From NCBI RefSeq assembly GCF_014282275.1, contig NZ_VFIA01000005.1:62001-126000 (forward strand): a stretch of DNA of 64,000 bases. The letters run 5' to 3'. The DNA is from Spirosoma utsteinense (GTDB lineage: Bacteria > Bacteroidota > Bacteroidia > Cytophagales > Spirosomataceae). Position numbers and translations under genes: made by a program. Below, piece by piece: positions 1 to 7,446 of this stretch (the stretch's first letter is position 1; each line of letters begins with the position of its first letter). The notes under the pieces are model-generated. The model saw only the letters and a list, made by a program, of their open reading frames with translations, had not been told where the DNA came from and searched no databases.

Positions 1-675
1 AATGCATACGGCTACGCGTTTCAGGTCGACGAATACCTGACCCAAGTGCAGGGAACCGGAGCCGAACGCGCCATTTGCGGCCAGCTGGAGCGAATTCAGC
101 AGAGTGAGATACCCTACGATGCCGTGGTCATTGTTCGGGGGGGCGGCTCTCAACTGGACTTTGGCTCATTCGATACGTTCCTGATGGGGTATACCGTTGC
201 TGGTTTTACTATTCCCATTCTCGCTGGTATCGGTCACGAGCGTAATGTCAGTCTGACCGATATGTTGTGCCATGAAAGTGTAAAAACCCCCACGAAAGCC
301 GCTGCATTCCTGATCGACCATAACCGGCAGTTCGAGGAGAGTTGCCTGCAACTGCGTGACCGAATCGGCATGGCCACCCGGGATGCGATGCAAACGGCCC
401 GGGAAAAACTGGACAGCGAAACCGAGCGCCTGCGCTTTGTTATGCATAACTATTTTCGGGACCGCCACACCGACCTGACCGAAAAAGCGGTGACGCTGCG
501 CCACCTCGATCCGGCTAACGTGCTCCGGCGCGGATATGCGCTATTACTTCAGGAAGGGCGAATTCTGACCAGCGTGGCCGCAGTCAAGCCAGACAAGACA
601 CTTCAGGTACAACTGCGCGACGGAACCATTACTGTGATCAGTCAGGGCGTTGGTGAGTCAGTAGCCAGCGCCTGA
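1..675 (+). CDS. xseA: Exodeoxyribonuclease VII large subunit (3' part)
   Basis: Carboxy-terminal ~224 residues of the large subunit of exonuclease VII, which with XseB degrades single-stranded DNA to oligonucleotides in the cytoplasm. The frame is open from base 1 (N-A-Y-G-Y), so the gene starts before the window; a GTG at 46 lies inside the conserved domain and is not the start. RGGGS (136-150), GIGHE (226-240) and TPTKAAAF (286-309) are signatures of the catalytic domain. A long charged helical stretch follows, which in the family forms the coiled coil that recruits small subunits, then a short C-terminal beta region. xseB follows 70 bases downstream, as expected for a functional pair. Confidence 0.95.
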   Translation, partial: NAYGYAFQVDEYLTQVQGTGAERAICGQLERIQQSEIPYDAVVIVRGGGSQLDFGSFDTFLMGYTVAGFTIPILAGIGHERNVSLTDMLCHESVKTPTKAAAFLIDHNRQFEESCLQLRDRIGMATRDAMQTAREKLDSETERLRFVMHNYFRDRHTDLTEKAVTLRHLDPANVLRRGYALLLQEGRILTSVAAVKPDKTLQVQLRDGTITVISQGVGESVASA

Positions 676-745
676 GCCATTATGCGTTGATCCCGGCGGT
701 GGAGCCGCACCAACCAACAGACTGACGAATTAACCGAACGACAAC

Positions 746-934
746 ATGACTTATCAGGACGCTTACGACCAGCTTACGACCCTGGTTGACGAAATAGAAA
801 ATGAGCAGGTCCCGCTCGATGAACTCCCCGGCAAGATACAGCTGGCTACAGAACTCATTACCTTCTGTCAGGAGCGGCTTCGGAATGTAGAAACCGATTA
901 CCAGAAAGCCATTGAACGACTGCCGAAGCGATAA
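746..934 (+). CDS. xseB: Exodeoxyribonuclease VII small subunit
   Basis: 62-residue, strongly acidic, all-helical protein with the family pattern Y-x-x-A-x-x-x-L near the N-terminus (YQDAYDQLTTLVDEIE), a central PLDEL segment and a C-terminal helix ending YQKAIERL. In the family, several copies of this subunit wrap the coiled coil of XseA and are needed for nuclease activity. Its position 70 bases after xseA on the same strand supports the call. The ATG at 746 gives the normal family length (about 60-80 residues). No clear terminator follows; 935-1159 holds no gene, only a weak 7-bp GGGGCC/GGCCCC pairing across 1083-1132. Confidence 0.93.
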   Translation: MTYQDAYDQLTTLVDEIENEQVPLDELPGKIQLATELITFCQERLRNVETDYQKAIERLPKR

Positions 935-1159
935 AAGGGCTAATTAATACCGGTACACTATACGACCTTTGCCAAACCTTGCCTAATTTTATCCCGAAGT
1001 GGATTTTTGGAAGTAAAGAACTTCAGGAATTTCAATCCGGGGGTGTTCTCTTCAGAAGTGTCCACTCAACAAGTCTAATCATAGGGGCCTTTGTGTTGAT
1101 TACCAGTCGTGTAGTGTGTAATAACGGCCCCTTTCTGCGCTGATCGAGCTATTTACTAT

Positions 1160-2524
1160 ATGAATTTGTTTACCACATTTAATGACGTTCTCAGCCCGGA
1201 TGTCCTATCGCGCATTGCTGCGTATGTAGACGAGCCAACGGAGAAAGCCCGCAAAGCCGTTGACGGCCTCGTCTATACCATCATTGGTGGGCTCATGAAG
1301 CGTACTACTACCGAAATTGGCGTTAATCAGCTCTTTAATCATATTCAAAAAGGTCGGTACGATGGTAAACTGACAGATAATCTGATTACGGTACTTCGCG
1401 ATCCGTCCCAGACCAACACGCTGATTGCGCAGGGCAATGACGTGATCAGCCATCTTCTGCCCGCCATGAAAAGCTCGATTGGCAGCATGATTTCGGGTTA
1501 TGCCGGCATTCGTAACTCATCGGCGATTTCACTGCTCGGATTGACGACTACCGTGGTACTTCATGTACTGGGTAAACGCGTTATCGACCAGAAACTGGAT
1601 GCCGACGGACTGGCGGCTTCCCTGTTCTCCGAGCGGGAAGCCTTTGTCAATGCGGTACCGGACGAATTTATGCCCCGGCTCATCGAGAAAGTTGGCCTTC
1701 AGCATATTGTGGGGGGTATGGCAATGCCTGCCCGCAGAAACACAGTCGACCCCCCCACCCGTCAGTCTGCACCCCAGCCCAGCCCGGCAGCCAGAACGGT
1801 ATCAACCGCAACACGCCCGGCTATAAGTTATGAGCCAGATGATTCGAGCGACGAAAATAGTTCGCTGGTAAAATGGGGAATGGGAGCCCTGCTGGTATTG
1901 GCTTTGGGAGCAGTGGCCTTTTACGTATACCAAAACACCCAGAATCACTCCAACGACCAGTCACTGACCGATGTACTGCCCATTACCAGCGATACCGTCA
2001 AATCAGATACCGTTTCCCGATCCCTGGCTGTTCCCAGCGAGGTAGCGCCGAAACCAGTGCCTAAGTCCCCCACCGCATTGACCACAGCCTCACCAGCTAC
2101 GCCAACCGCTGTAACTGCTACTGCTACTGCTCTTACCCAGCAACTGGCTCCGTATGTAGGCAATGTAGGCTTGCCCAAAGGGCGTATATTTCCGCTGACG
2201 GGCATCACGTTTCAGCCGGGTTCACTATCGATGACGCCGGCTTCTGTGCCTGTCATCAACGAACTGGCGACGCTGATGAAAACCTACCCTCGTTTGCAGG
2301 TTCAGCTTATTGGCTATGCCAACGACGCACAGGGGCGTGGCTTAACAAACAAGAGCCTGTCGTTTAAGCGCGTAAACCAGATCAAGCAACAGCTAACAGC
2401 CGCCGGGATCGATTTCATACGTATAGATGCCATCGGTCGGGGGACGGGCGTAAGTCGGCTCGATACCAGTAGAGTGGCCAGACCCGCCCTGCGTAAGATC
2501 GATTTAAAGGTAGTAGTGAAGTAA
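1160..2524 (+). CDS. DUF937 domain protein fused to OmpA-like C-terminal domain
   Basis: 454 residues. Residues 1 to about 180 are a DUF937-type helical domain rich in small and hydrophobic residues (for example VDGLVYTIIGGLMKR, LLPAMKSSIGSMISGYAGI). A Pro/Ser/Thr-rich linker leads to one membrane segment at about 239-258 (WGMGALLVLALGAVAFYVY). A second low-complexity Thr/Ala/Pro linker follows, and residues ~350-454 resemble an OmpA/MotB peptidoglycan-binding domain (ITFQPGS; LIGYANDAQGRG; LSFKRVNQIKQQL; GRGTG). Inference: an inner-membrane protein tethering a cytoplasmic DUF937 domain to the cell wall, or an envelope stress protein. The function of DUF937 is unknown. It stands alone, with SDR genes downstream. 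Confidence 0.8.
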   Translation: MNLFTTFNDVLSPDVLSRIAAYVDEPTEKARKAVDGLVYTIIGGLMKRTTTEIGVNQLFNHIQKGRYDGKLTDNLITVLRDPSQTNTLIAQGNDVISHLLPAMKSSIGSMISGYAGIRNSSAISLLGLTTTVVLHVLGKRVIDQKLDADGLAASLFSEREAFVNAVPDEFMPRLIEKVGLQHIVGGMAMPARRNTVDPPTRQSAPQPSPAARTVSTATRPAISYEPDDSSDENSSLVKWGMGALLVLALGAVAFYVYQNTQNHSNDQSLTDVLPITSDTVKSDTVSRSLAVPSEVAPKPVPKSPTALTTASPATPTAVTATATALTQQLAPYVGNVGLPKGRIFPLTGITFQPGSLSMTPASVPVINELATLMKTYPRLQVQLIGYANDAQGRGLTNKSLSFKRVNQIKQQLTAAGIDFIRIDAIGRGTGVSRLDTSRVARPALRKIDLKVVVK

Positions 2525-2594
2525 CCCATTCCCCGAACAACTTTGCCGACGTCGCGTTGACTAGTAGTTAACTCTACTATTTTACTCAACTAAT

Positions 2595-3635
2595 ATGACA
2601 ACAGACGTTGGAAAAACGGCCCTCATAACGGGGGCGTCGAGCGGGATTGGCCGGGAGCTGGCAACCCTGTTTGCTAAAGATGGTTATAATCTGGTACTGG
2701 TAGCGCGTAGCCAGGATAAATTGCAGGATATGGCCGAGAAGTTCAAACATCAGTTTGGAACAGCATCGGTTACGGTCATTGAAAAGGACCTGTCGAGACC
2801 AGAGGCCCCTCAGGAGATCTACGACGAGGTAGCACGGCAACAGATAACCATCAACACGCTGGTCAATAACGCAGGCTTCGGTGAATATGGCAAGTTTGCT
2901 ACCGAAACCAGTTTGCAGAAAGAACTGGACGTCATTCAGGTCAACTTAACCGCCCTCGTCCACCTGACCAAGTTGTTCCTGAAAGACATGGTACAGCGCA
3001 ATGAGGGTAAAATCCTGATGTTAGGCTCTATTGCGTCGATTATGCCTAACCCATTGATGGCAGTATACGGAGCGACCAAGTCGTTTATTTATTCTTTTTC
3101 CGAAGCCTTGCGGAATGAAGTGAAGGAAACCGACATATCGATTACAGTGCTTATGCCGCCCGCCACAGATACCGACTTCTTCAATAAAGCCGGTGCGATG
3201 AATACGGTAGCCCAGGAGCAGGCACGCTCGATGGACCCTGCCGACGTAGCCAAAGAGGGCTATATGGCGCTGATGAAAGGAAAAGACAAAGTCATTGCCG
3301 GATTCTCCACTAAAATACAAGCTGCGGCCTTCCGGGTCCTGCCCGACTCCGTTGTTAGCCAGACAGCGCGCGCCCAGATGAAGAGTCAGGCCGAAGCCGA
3401 CAAGGATAAATCATCCTTTGCACTGGCAGTAGGCATTGGAGTGGCTACTATTGCCCTAGCGGGGCTTGTCGTTGTGGCTACCTATAAAAACAGTAGTGCG
3501 TTGAACCGGGCCCGGTACCGTTATAAGGCCGGACGAGCTTATGGTTCTGCCAAACAAGCCGTTAAGTCGGTGGCCGACTCAGTGAAAGCAACGGCCTCTC
3601 ATGCCGAAGCAGACGTTGAAGACGCTCTTGCCTGA
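2595..3635 (+). CDS. Short-chain dehydrogenase/reductase with C-terminal membrane tail (paralogue 1)
   Basis: 346 residues. Classical SDR fold: cofactor loop TGASSGIG (12-19), NNAG (91-94), and catalytic residues N117, S145, Y158 and K162 (YGATK). The substrate is unknown. After the usual ~250-residue SDR core there is an extra tail: a linker, a hydrophobic membrane segment at about 274-297, then a basic ARYRYKAGRAYG patch and an Ala/Lys/Asp helix. The tail suggests anchoring in the cytoplasmic membrane with the enzyme on the cytoplasmic face. A paralogue with the same layout lies at 5146-6219. A strong palindromic terminator follows immediately. The ATG at 2595 gives a normal SDR N-terminus. 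Confidence 0.85.
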   Translation: MTTDVGKTALITGASSGIGRELATLFAKDGYNLVLVARSQDKLQDMAEKFKHQFGTASVTVIEKDLSRPEAPQEIYDEVARQQITINTLVNNAGFGEYGKFATETSLQKELDVIQVNLTALVHLTKLFLKDMVQRNEGKILMLGSIASIMPNPLMAVYGATKSFIYSFSEALRNEVKETDISITVLMPPATDTDFFNKAGAMNTVAQEQARSMDPADVAKEGYMALMKGKDKVIAGFSTKIQAAAFRVLPDSVVSQTARAQMKSQAEADKDKSSFALAVGIGVATIALAGLVVVATYKNSSALNRARYRYKAGRAYGSAKQAVKSVADSVKATASHAEADVEDALA

Positions 3636-3641
3636 TAAGCA

Positions 3642-3697
3642 TGAGCCACACAAAAAAAGCTCTCCCAATCATAGGAGAGCTTTTTTTGTGTGGCTCA
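3642..3697. terminator. Perfect 24-bp hairpin terminator after the SDR gene
   Basis: Perfect inverted repeat, arms 3642-3665 and 3674-3697 with an 8-base loop. The core AGCTCTCC/GGAGAGCT is flanked by A7 on the left and T7 on the right, so it is an intrinsic terminator readable from both strands. It lies 7 bases after the SDR stop. The small open frame running through it (3601-3798) is therefore not a gene. Confidence 0.85.
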
Positions 3698-3896
3698 CAT
3701 CACTCCTTGTTTACTTATTTAACGTTTTAGCCCAGGATGATCCCGAATTCACGTTATCCTACTTATGGGCCGCACTGCCTCACTTGAGCAACTGGTAACT
3801 AAACCTATGCGGTAAACAGCCGTTTTCAATGGCTGATGGCATCGGCTGTTCCGGGCTGCCACCATAAGTTAGTCAACGATAACAAAGGATATTATC

Positions 3897-4400
3897 ATGA
3901 TGCAAACGTATTTGAAAGCTTTTGGTCTGGGCCTCTCCATCGGGATGCGGACGTTGGTCAGTCCTGCTTTTCTAAGCCGCAAACTGGCCGGCACCCCCCC
4001 GGCTCAACAACCCAACACCCCGCTTCACTTTGTGACCCAGCCAACTATGGTCAGGTCGCTGGAGGTGCTGGCGGGTATTGAAGTAATCACTGACAAGTTT
4101 CCCGGCATCCCCGACCGTACCGTTCCCTTCCAGTTTGGAGGCCGTATGGTATCGGGAGCCGCCTGCGGAGGTTTTCTGAGCCAGGTTGAAGAGGCTAGCA
4201 TTCCGATAGGAGCGGCTGCCGGTGTGCTGGGCGCTGTAGCCAGTACGCTTGCTTTTTTTCACCTTCGCCAATGGCTGACCCACAGCCAGGGTGTATCCGA
4301 TCCGGTCGTGGCGCTGGTTGAAGATGCTCTGTGTATTGGTGGGGCCTGGGCTATTGCTAACACTGTAGACCTCACGCGGCCCACCGACGCTACGCTGTGA
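3897..4400 (+). CDS. DUF4126-like small membrane protein
   Basis: 167 residues with several hydrophobic Gly/Ala-rich helices. The opening GLGLSIGMRTLVSPAFLS matches the DUF4126 type of start (a Gly-rich helix, then an Arg and a Pro-containing helix). It also parallels the second DUF4126 gene of this window at 16099, which has GLGLAACCGFRVFIPLL. Later helices are FGGRMVSGAACGGFLS and GAAAGVLGAVASTLAFFHLRQWL. The function is unknown. Tandem ATG codons at 3897 and 3900 make the exact start uncertain by one residue; AAAGGA at about 3883 is a modest ribosome site. It lies between the two membrane-tailed SDR genes, which hints at a shared membrane setting but no defined role. Confidence 0.7.
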   Translation: MMQTYLKAFGLGLSIGMRTLVSPAFLSRKLAGTPPAQQPNTPLHFVTQPTMVRSLEVLAGIEVITDKFPGIPDRTVPFQFGGRMVSGAACGGFLSQVEEASIPIGAAAGVLGAVASTLAFFHLRQWLTHSQGVSDPVVALVEDALCIGGAWAIANTVDLTRPTDATL

Positions 4401-4435
4401 AGGCCCTACGGGCCAAATCTAAACCCGAATTCAGG

Positions 4436-4981
4436 TTATTTACGGTTGCCGGGAAACTTGTCGGACACTTTCGCAACGGCTTCCCCAATCTGGACCGGTG
4501 TCACACCGCGCCGGTTCAATACGCTCGATACGGCGACATCCCACAAAAGCGCCGTTCGCTGAGCATCCACGATATGCAGACTAACGGTACCTTCATTGTA
4601 GGTACTGACCGGTATCTCCTGGCTTCGCCACGAATACCGTCGTTGCCCGATATACAGGGGTGCTTCGGTAATGTTGGTCTGGCGGGTTTGCGTTTTCTCC
4701 CTGACTACTGCGCCCAGATTCACCAGCAGGTCCGGGTTATCGCGGGTTGGCTGGTAGCCCCGCTTCACCAGTTCGGCGGCTACAGCCTGCTTCACCTGCT
4801 CTACCGCAACCTGATAGGCATCGCGGGGTGTGGGATCGATTCGGTTGGTATCGACAAAAGCAAACGTACGATAAGCGGACCAGGTTGCGGCTTTATCCGA
4901 CTCGTTACGAACCAACCGATAAGGGGAACAGCCAGCCAGCAGCGATGCCAATAAACTGACTGTCAATAACAGCGTTTTCAT
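4436..4981 (-). CDS. DUF4136 lipoprotein
   Basis: 181 residues with a lipoprotein signal peptide (MKTLLLTVSLLASLLAGC, lipobox LAGC, acylated Cys at 18). The mature part fits DUF4136: a Y-R-T-F-A-F opening, a helix with the AVEQVKQAVAAELVKRGYQ pattern, a DLLVNLGAVV strand and a late LHIVDAQRTALLWDVAVSSVL segment. Predicted to sit in the outer membrane or periplasmic leaflet; DUF4136 proteins have no settled function. It is read against its neighbours on both sides. The opposite-strand frame 4397-4954 is a shadow. Confidence 0.85.
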   Translation of the reverse strand: MKTLLLTVSLLASLLAGCSPYRLVRNESDKAATWSAYRTFAFVDTNRIDPTPRDAYQVAVEQVKQAVAAELVKRGYQPTRDNPDLLVNLGAVVREKTQTRQTNITEAPLYIGQRRYSWRSQEIPVSTYNEGTVSLHIVDAQRTALLWDVAVSSVLNRRGVTPVQIGEAVAKVSDKFPGNRK

Positions 4982-5145
4982 ACAAGGTTTCCGTTTTTGT
5001 TATAGTAACCAATCAGCACCCATTTTGTCTTAGTTACCTGTAACGACTTAGGCTACGCAAGCGCTGCCTGAACTCGCTTTGTCGAACAACTTCAGCTGGT
5101 GGTAGTTCAGTAAGCAGTTAACTATTCATTAATCACTGAACTATT

Positions 5146-6219
5146 ATGAATTCAGGAACAGGAAAAACAGCCTTAATTACCGGCGCATCGAGCGGTATCG
5201 GTCAGGAATTAGCCAAGTTATTTGCCCAGGATGGTTATGATCTCGTGCTGGTTGGCCGGAGAGAAGATACCCTCGACCGCCTGGCCGATGTATTTAAGAG
5301 CAACTACGGCATTCAGAATATTACTGTCATCAAGAAAGACCTGTCGGAAGAGGACGCGGCACAGGACGTATACAATCAGGTACTGGAAAAAGGCATCACG
5401 GTCAATATTCTGGTCAACGATGCGGGTGGTAGTACCTACGGCAACTTTGCTACCGAAACCGATTGGGAGCGGGAGAAAAAGATCGTTCACCTGAACGTGC
5501 TGGCGACCACTCAGATGACCAAGTTGTTTTTGAAGGACATGGTCGCCCGCAATGAGGGTCGTATTTTACAACTGGCCTCGCTGGTTGCCATTACTCCCTT
5601 CCCGTTAATGGCCGTCTATGCCGCCACGAAAGCCTACATCTGGAACCTGACGCAGTCACTTATCAACGAGATAAAGGACACGAACGTGACCATGACGGCC
5701 CTGATGCCTAACGCCACAGCCACGAACTTCTTCCGGGAAGCGGGTGCTCCGAAACTGAACGTCGAGGATATGCTGGACGATCCGGCGATGGTGGCCAAAG
5801 ACGCTTATAAGGCATTGCTGAAAGGCGAAGCCAAAGTGATACCGGGTGGTGTTGGCAACAAGGCTCAGGAACTGATGGCTTATGTGTCTCCGCAGGAAAC
5901 GCTGGCTGCTGGCATGCGTAAGATGCTAACCCCCCAAACAGAGAAAGTAAGTAAGAAAGACAGCACTTCGGGAATTGTCTGGGGAATTGGCTTTGGTGTA
6001 GCGGTGCTGGCAGGCTTTGCGCTGGTAACAGCTTACAACAGCAGCAGCCCGATCGATAAGGCCCGCTATCGGTACCAGGCTGGCAAATTGAAAGATCAGG
6101 CCATGGACCTCTTTGACGATGCCGACGAATCGCTTAGCTCAGCAAAAGATTCAGCGGTGGATAAGTGGGCAGGTATTAAGAAGATAGCCAGTCAGGTCTT
6201 GTCCAACACCTTTGCCTGA
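5146..6219 (+). CDS. Short-chain dehydrogenase/reductase with C-terminal membrane tail (paralogue 2)
   Basis: 357 residues, clearly paralogous to the SDR at 2595 along its whole length. TGASSGIG (12-19) and catalytic N117, S145, Y158 and K162 fall at identical positions. The NNAG motif is changed to NDAG (D92). The same unusual tail is present: a membrane segment near 275-298, an ARYRYQAGKL patch, then an amphipathic helix rich in Asp, Ser and Lys. A membrane-anchored oxidoreductase of unknown substrate is inferred. The shared tail suggests local duplication, with the DUF4126-like and DUF4136 genes now lying between the copies. Confidence 0.85.
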   Translation: MNSGTGKTALITGASSGIGQELAKLFAQDGYDLVLVGRREDTLDRLADVFKSNYGIQNITVIKKDLSEEDAAQDVYNQVLEKGITVNILVNDAGGSTYGNFATETDWEREKKIVHLNVLATTQMTKLFLKDMVARNEGRILQLASLVAITPFPLMAVYAATKAYIWNLTQSLINEIKDTNVTMTALMPNATATNFFREAGAPKLNVEDMLDDPAMVAKDAYKALLKGEAKVIPGGVGNKAQELMAYVSPQETLAAGMRKMLTPQTEKVSKKDSTSGIVWGIGFGVAVLAGFALVTAYNSSSPIDKARYRYQAGKLKDQAMDLFDDADESLSSAKDSAVDKWAGIKKIASQVLSNTFA

Positions 6220-6240
6220 GAAATCCTTAACGAGTAATTC

Positions 6241-6276
6241 ATTCGTGCCACAGCTTTTCTGAGTTGTGGCACGAAT
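6241..6276 (+). terminator. Hairpin after the second SDR gene
   Basis: Inverted repeat ATTCGTGCCACA (6241-6252) and TGTGGCACGAAT (6265-6276) with a 12-base loop, then CGTTTTA. It lies 21 bases after the SDR stop and just before the TspO-like gene, so an intrinsic terminator is likely although the T-tract is short. It overlaps the GTG at 6266 that would otherwise extend the next frame, arguing against that start. Confidence 0.6.
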
Positions 6277-6313
6277 TCGTTTTACGCATTCAGAACGCTT
6301 AAACGGACGTACC

Positions 6314-7237
6314 ATGAAAAATTCCTCAATCTGGCGCATTGCTACCGCAGTCTTTGCGGTTGGCAGCATTCTGTACACGACAACGTCGAGCAGTCGCTCC
6401 CGAAAACAAAGCCGGGAACGCCAACCCGATTCGTCGGCACCCGAATATGACGTACCCGTCGAATACCAGGAAGTATTCGACAAAAATCTGATCGTACCGG
6501 CGGGCTGGTCCTTTGGTGTCGTTTGGTCGACCGTATATACGGGTCTGGGTGCCCTGCTTGTTCATCAGGCGTTGCCCAGCCAATCCATGAATCCGCGCTA
6601 TCAGAAAGCCTTGCCCTGGTGGCTGGCCAGCTGGACGCTCAACGCCATCTTTGGGCGCTACTTCTCCCAAAACGACCCCCGCAGCGTGGTTATTTCCGAC
6701 TTGACTACCAAACTCAATTTACCGGCGGCCCTGGCCCTGCACCATAGTCTGGAAATTGGCCGAACCGACGTTCCCGCTCCGGAAAAGTACCTCCGAATTC
6801 CAGTGAGCTTATACGCGGGCTGGCTCACGGCTGCTACCGTTGTTGGTACTCCCAATACGCTGTTGACCCTTGGTCTTTGGGAAAACAAGGAAGAGCGCGA
6901 TGCGCCACTGGCCGCCGGTATTCTGGGCGCAACGGCTCTGGCGGGTTATGGTATTGCCCGGCACCTGAACGACCCCTGGTACATGCTTCCTTTTGTGGCA
7001 GGCTTTGGCGGTATTGCCAGCCGCCAATGGATAAAACAGCCCCTTGTTGGGCAGACAGCGGCTACTCTGGCCCTGGCTTATACCGGCTTGTTGGTCTACT
7101 GGTTACCCAAAGGTAAATTTTACCCCTACGAGCACACGGCCGATGCTATCGACGCCGAGCTACTAGCCGGACCCATCGAAACGGCGGAGCCGCATCAGGC
7201 TGCCATTGCCCGCGAGCGGACAGTAGAACTGGACTAA
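6314..7237 (+). CDS. TspO/MBR-like multi-spanning membrane protein
   Basis: 307 residues from the ATG at 6314; the frame opens earlier at a GTG (6266), but that lies inside a hairpin. After an N-terminal hydrophobic segment and a hydrophilic linker, PAGWSFGVVWSTVYTGLGALL resembles the TspO/MBR opening (PPGWVFGxVWxxLY). A run of hydrophobic helices follows, including a Trp-rich WWLASWTLNAIFG helix, as in tryptophan-rich sensory proteins. It has more predicted helices than the usual five of TspO (~160 residues), so it belongs to a longer TspO-related group. Ligand and role are unknown; porphyrin or lipid binding would be the family guess. A strong terminator follows. Confidence 0.65.
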   Translation: MKNSSIWRIATAVFAVGSILYTTTSSSRSRKQSRERQPDSSAPEYDVPVEYQEVFDKNLIVPAGWSFGVVWSTVYTGLGALLVHQALPSQSMNPRYQKALPWWLASWTLNAIFGRYFSQNDPRSVVISDLTTKLNLPAALALHHSLEIGRTDVPAPEKYLRIPVSLYAGWLTAATVVGTPNTLLTLGLWENKEERDAPLAAGILGATALAGYGIARHLNDPWYMLPFVAGFGGIASRQWIKQPLVGQTAATLALAYTGLLVYWLPKGKFYPYEHTADAIDAELLAGPIETAEPHQAAIARERTVELD

Positions 7238-7255
7238 CGCGCCCTGTTTTCCGCG

Positions 7256-7294
7256 AAAGCCGCCCTCAACACCGAGGGCGGCTTTTTCTTTTTT
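7256..7294 (+). terminator. Rho-independent terminator after the TspO-like gene
   Basis: AAAGCCGCCCTC (7256-7267) pairs with GAGGGCGGCTTT (7274-7285) around a 6-base loop, and the T-rich tract TTTTTCTTTTTT follows. A classic intrinsic terminator 18 bases after the stop codon. Confidence 0.9.
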
Positions 7295-7446
7295 GCCTAC
7301 CAGAATCCATTTCTGGCGAGCCGATAAGGCTGGTATACTGAAACGTTCGGCTTTGAAACACTGTTACCACTCTGAACTCGTCCGGCTGAAGCCTCAGTAC
7401 CTTATCAGCCTGTACGGTCGGGACACACCCCAATTGTTGCTTTCCT

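Noticed and set aside
1083..1132. GGGGCC/GGCCCC pairing as a riboswitch or RNA element
   Set aside because: Only 7 bp with a 36-base loop and no conserved RNA core; likely chance.
3601..3798. 65-codon plus-strand frame after the first SDR gene
   Set aside because: It begins inside the SDR coding region and runs straight through a perfect terminator hairpin; the sequence is not protein-like.
4397..4954. 185-codon plus-strand frame
   Set aside because: Lies opposite the DUF4136 lipoprotein gene, which has a signal peptide and family motifs; this frame is its shadow.
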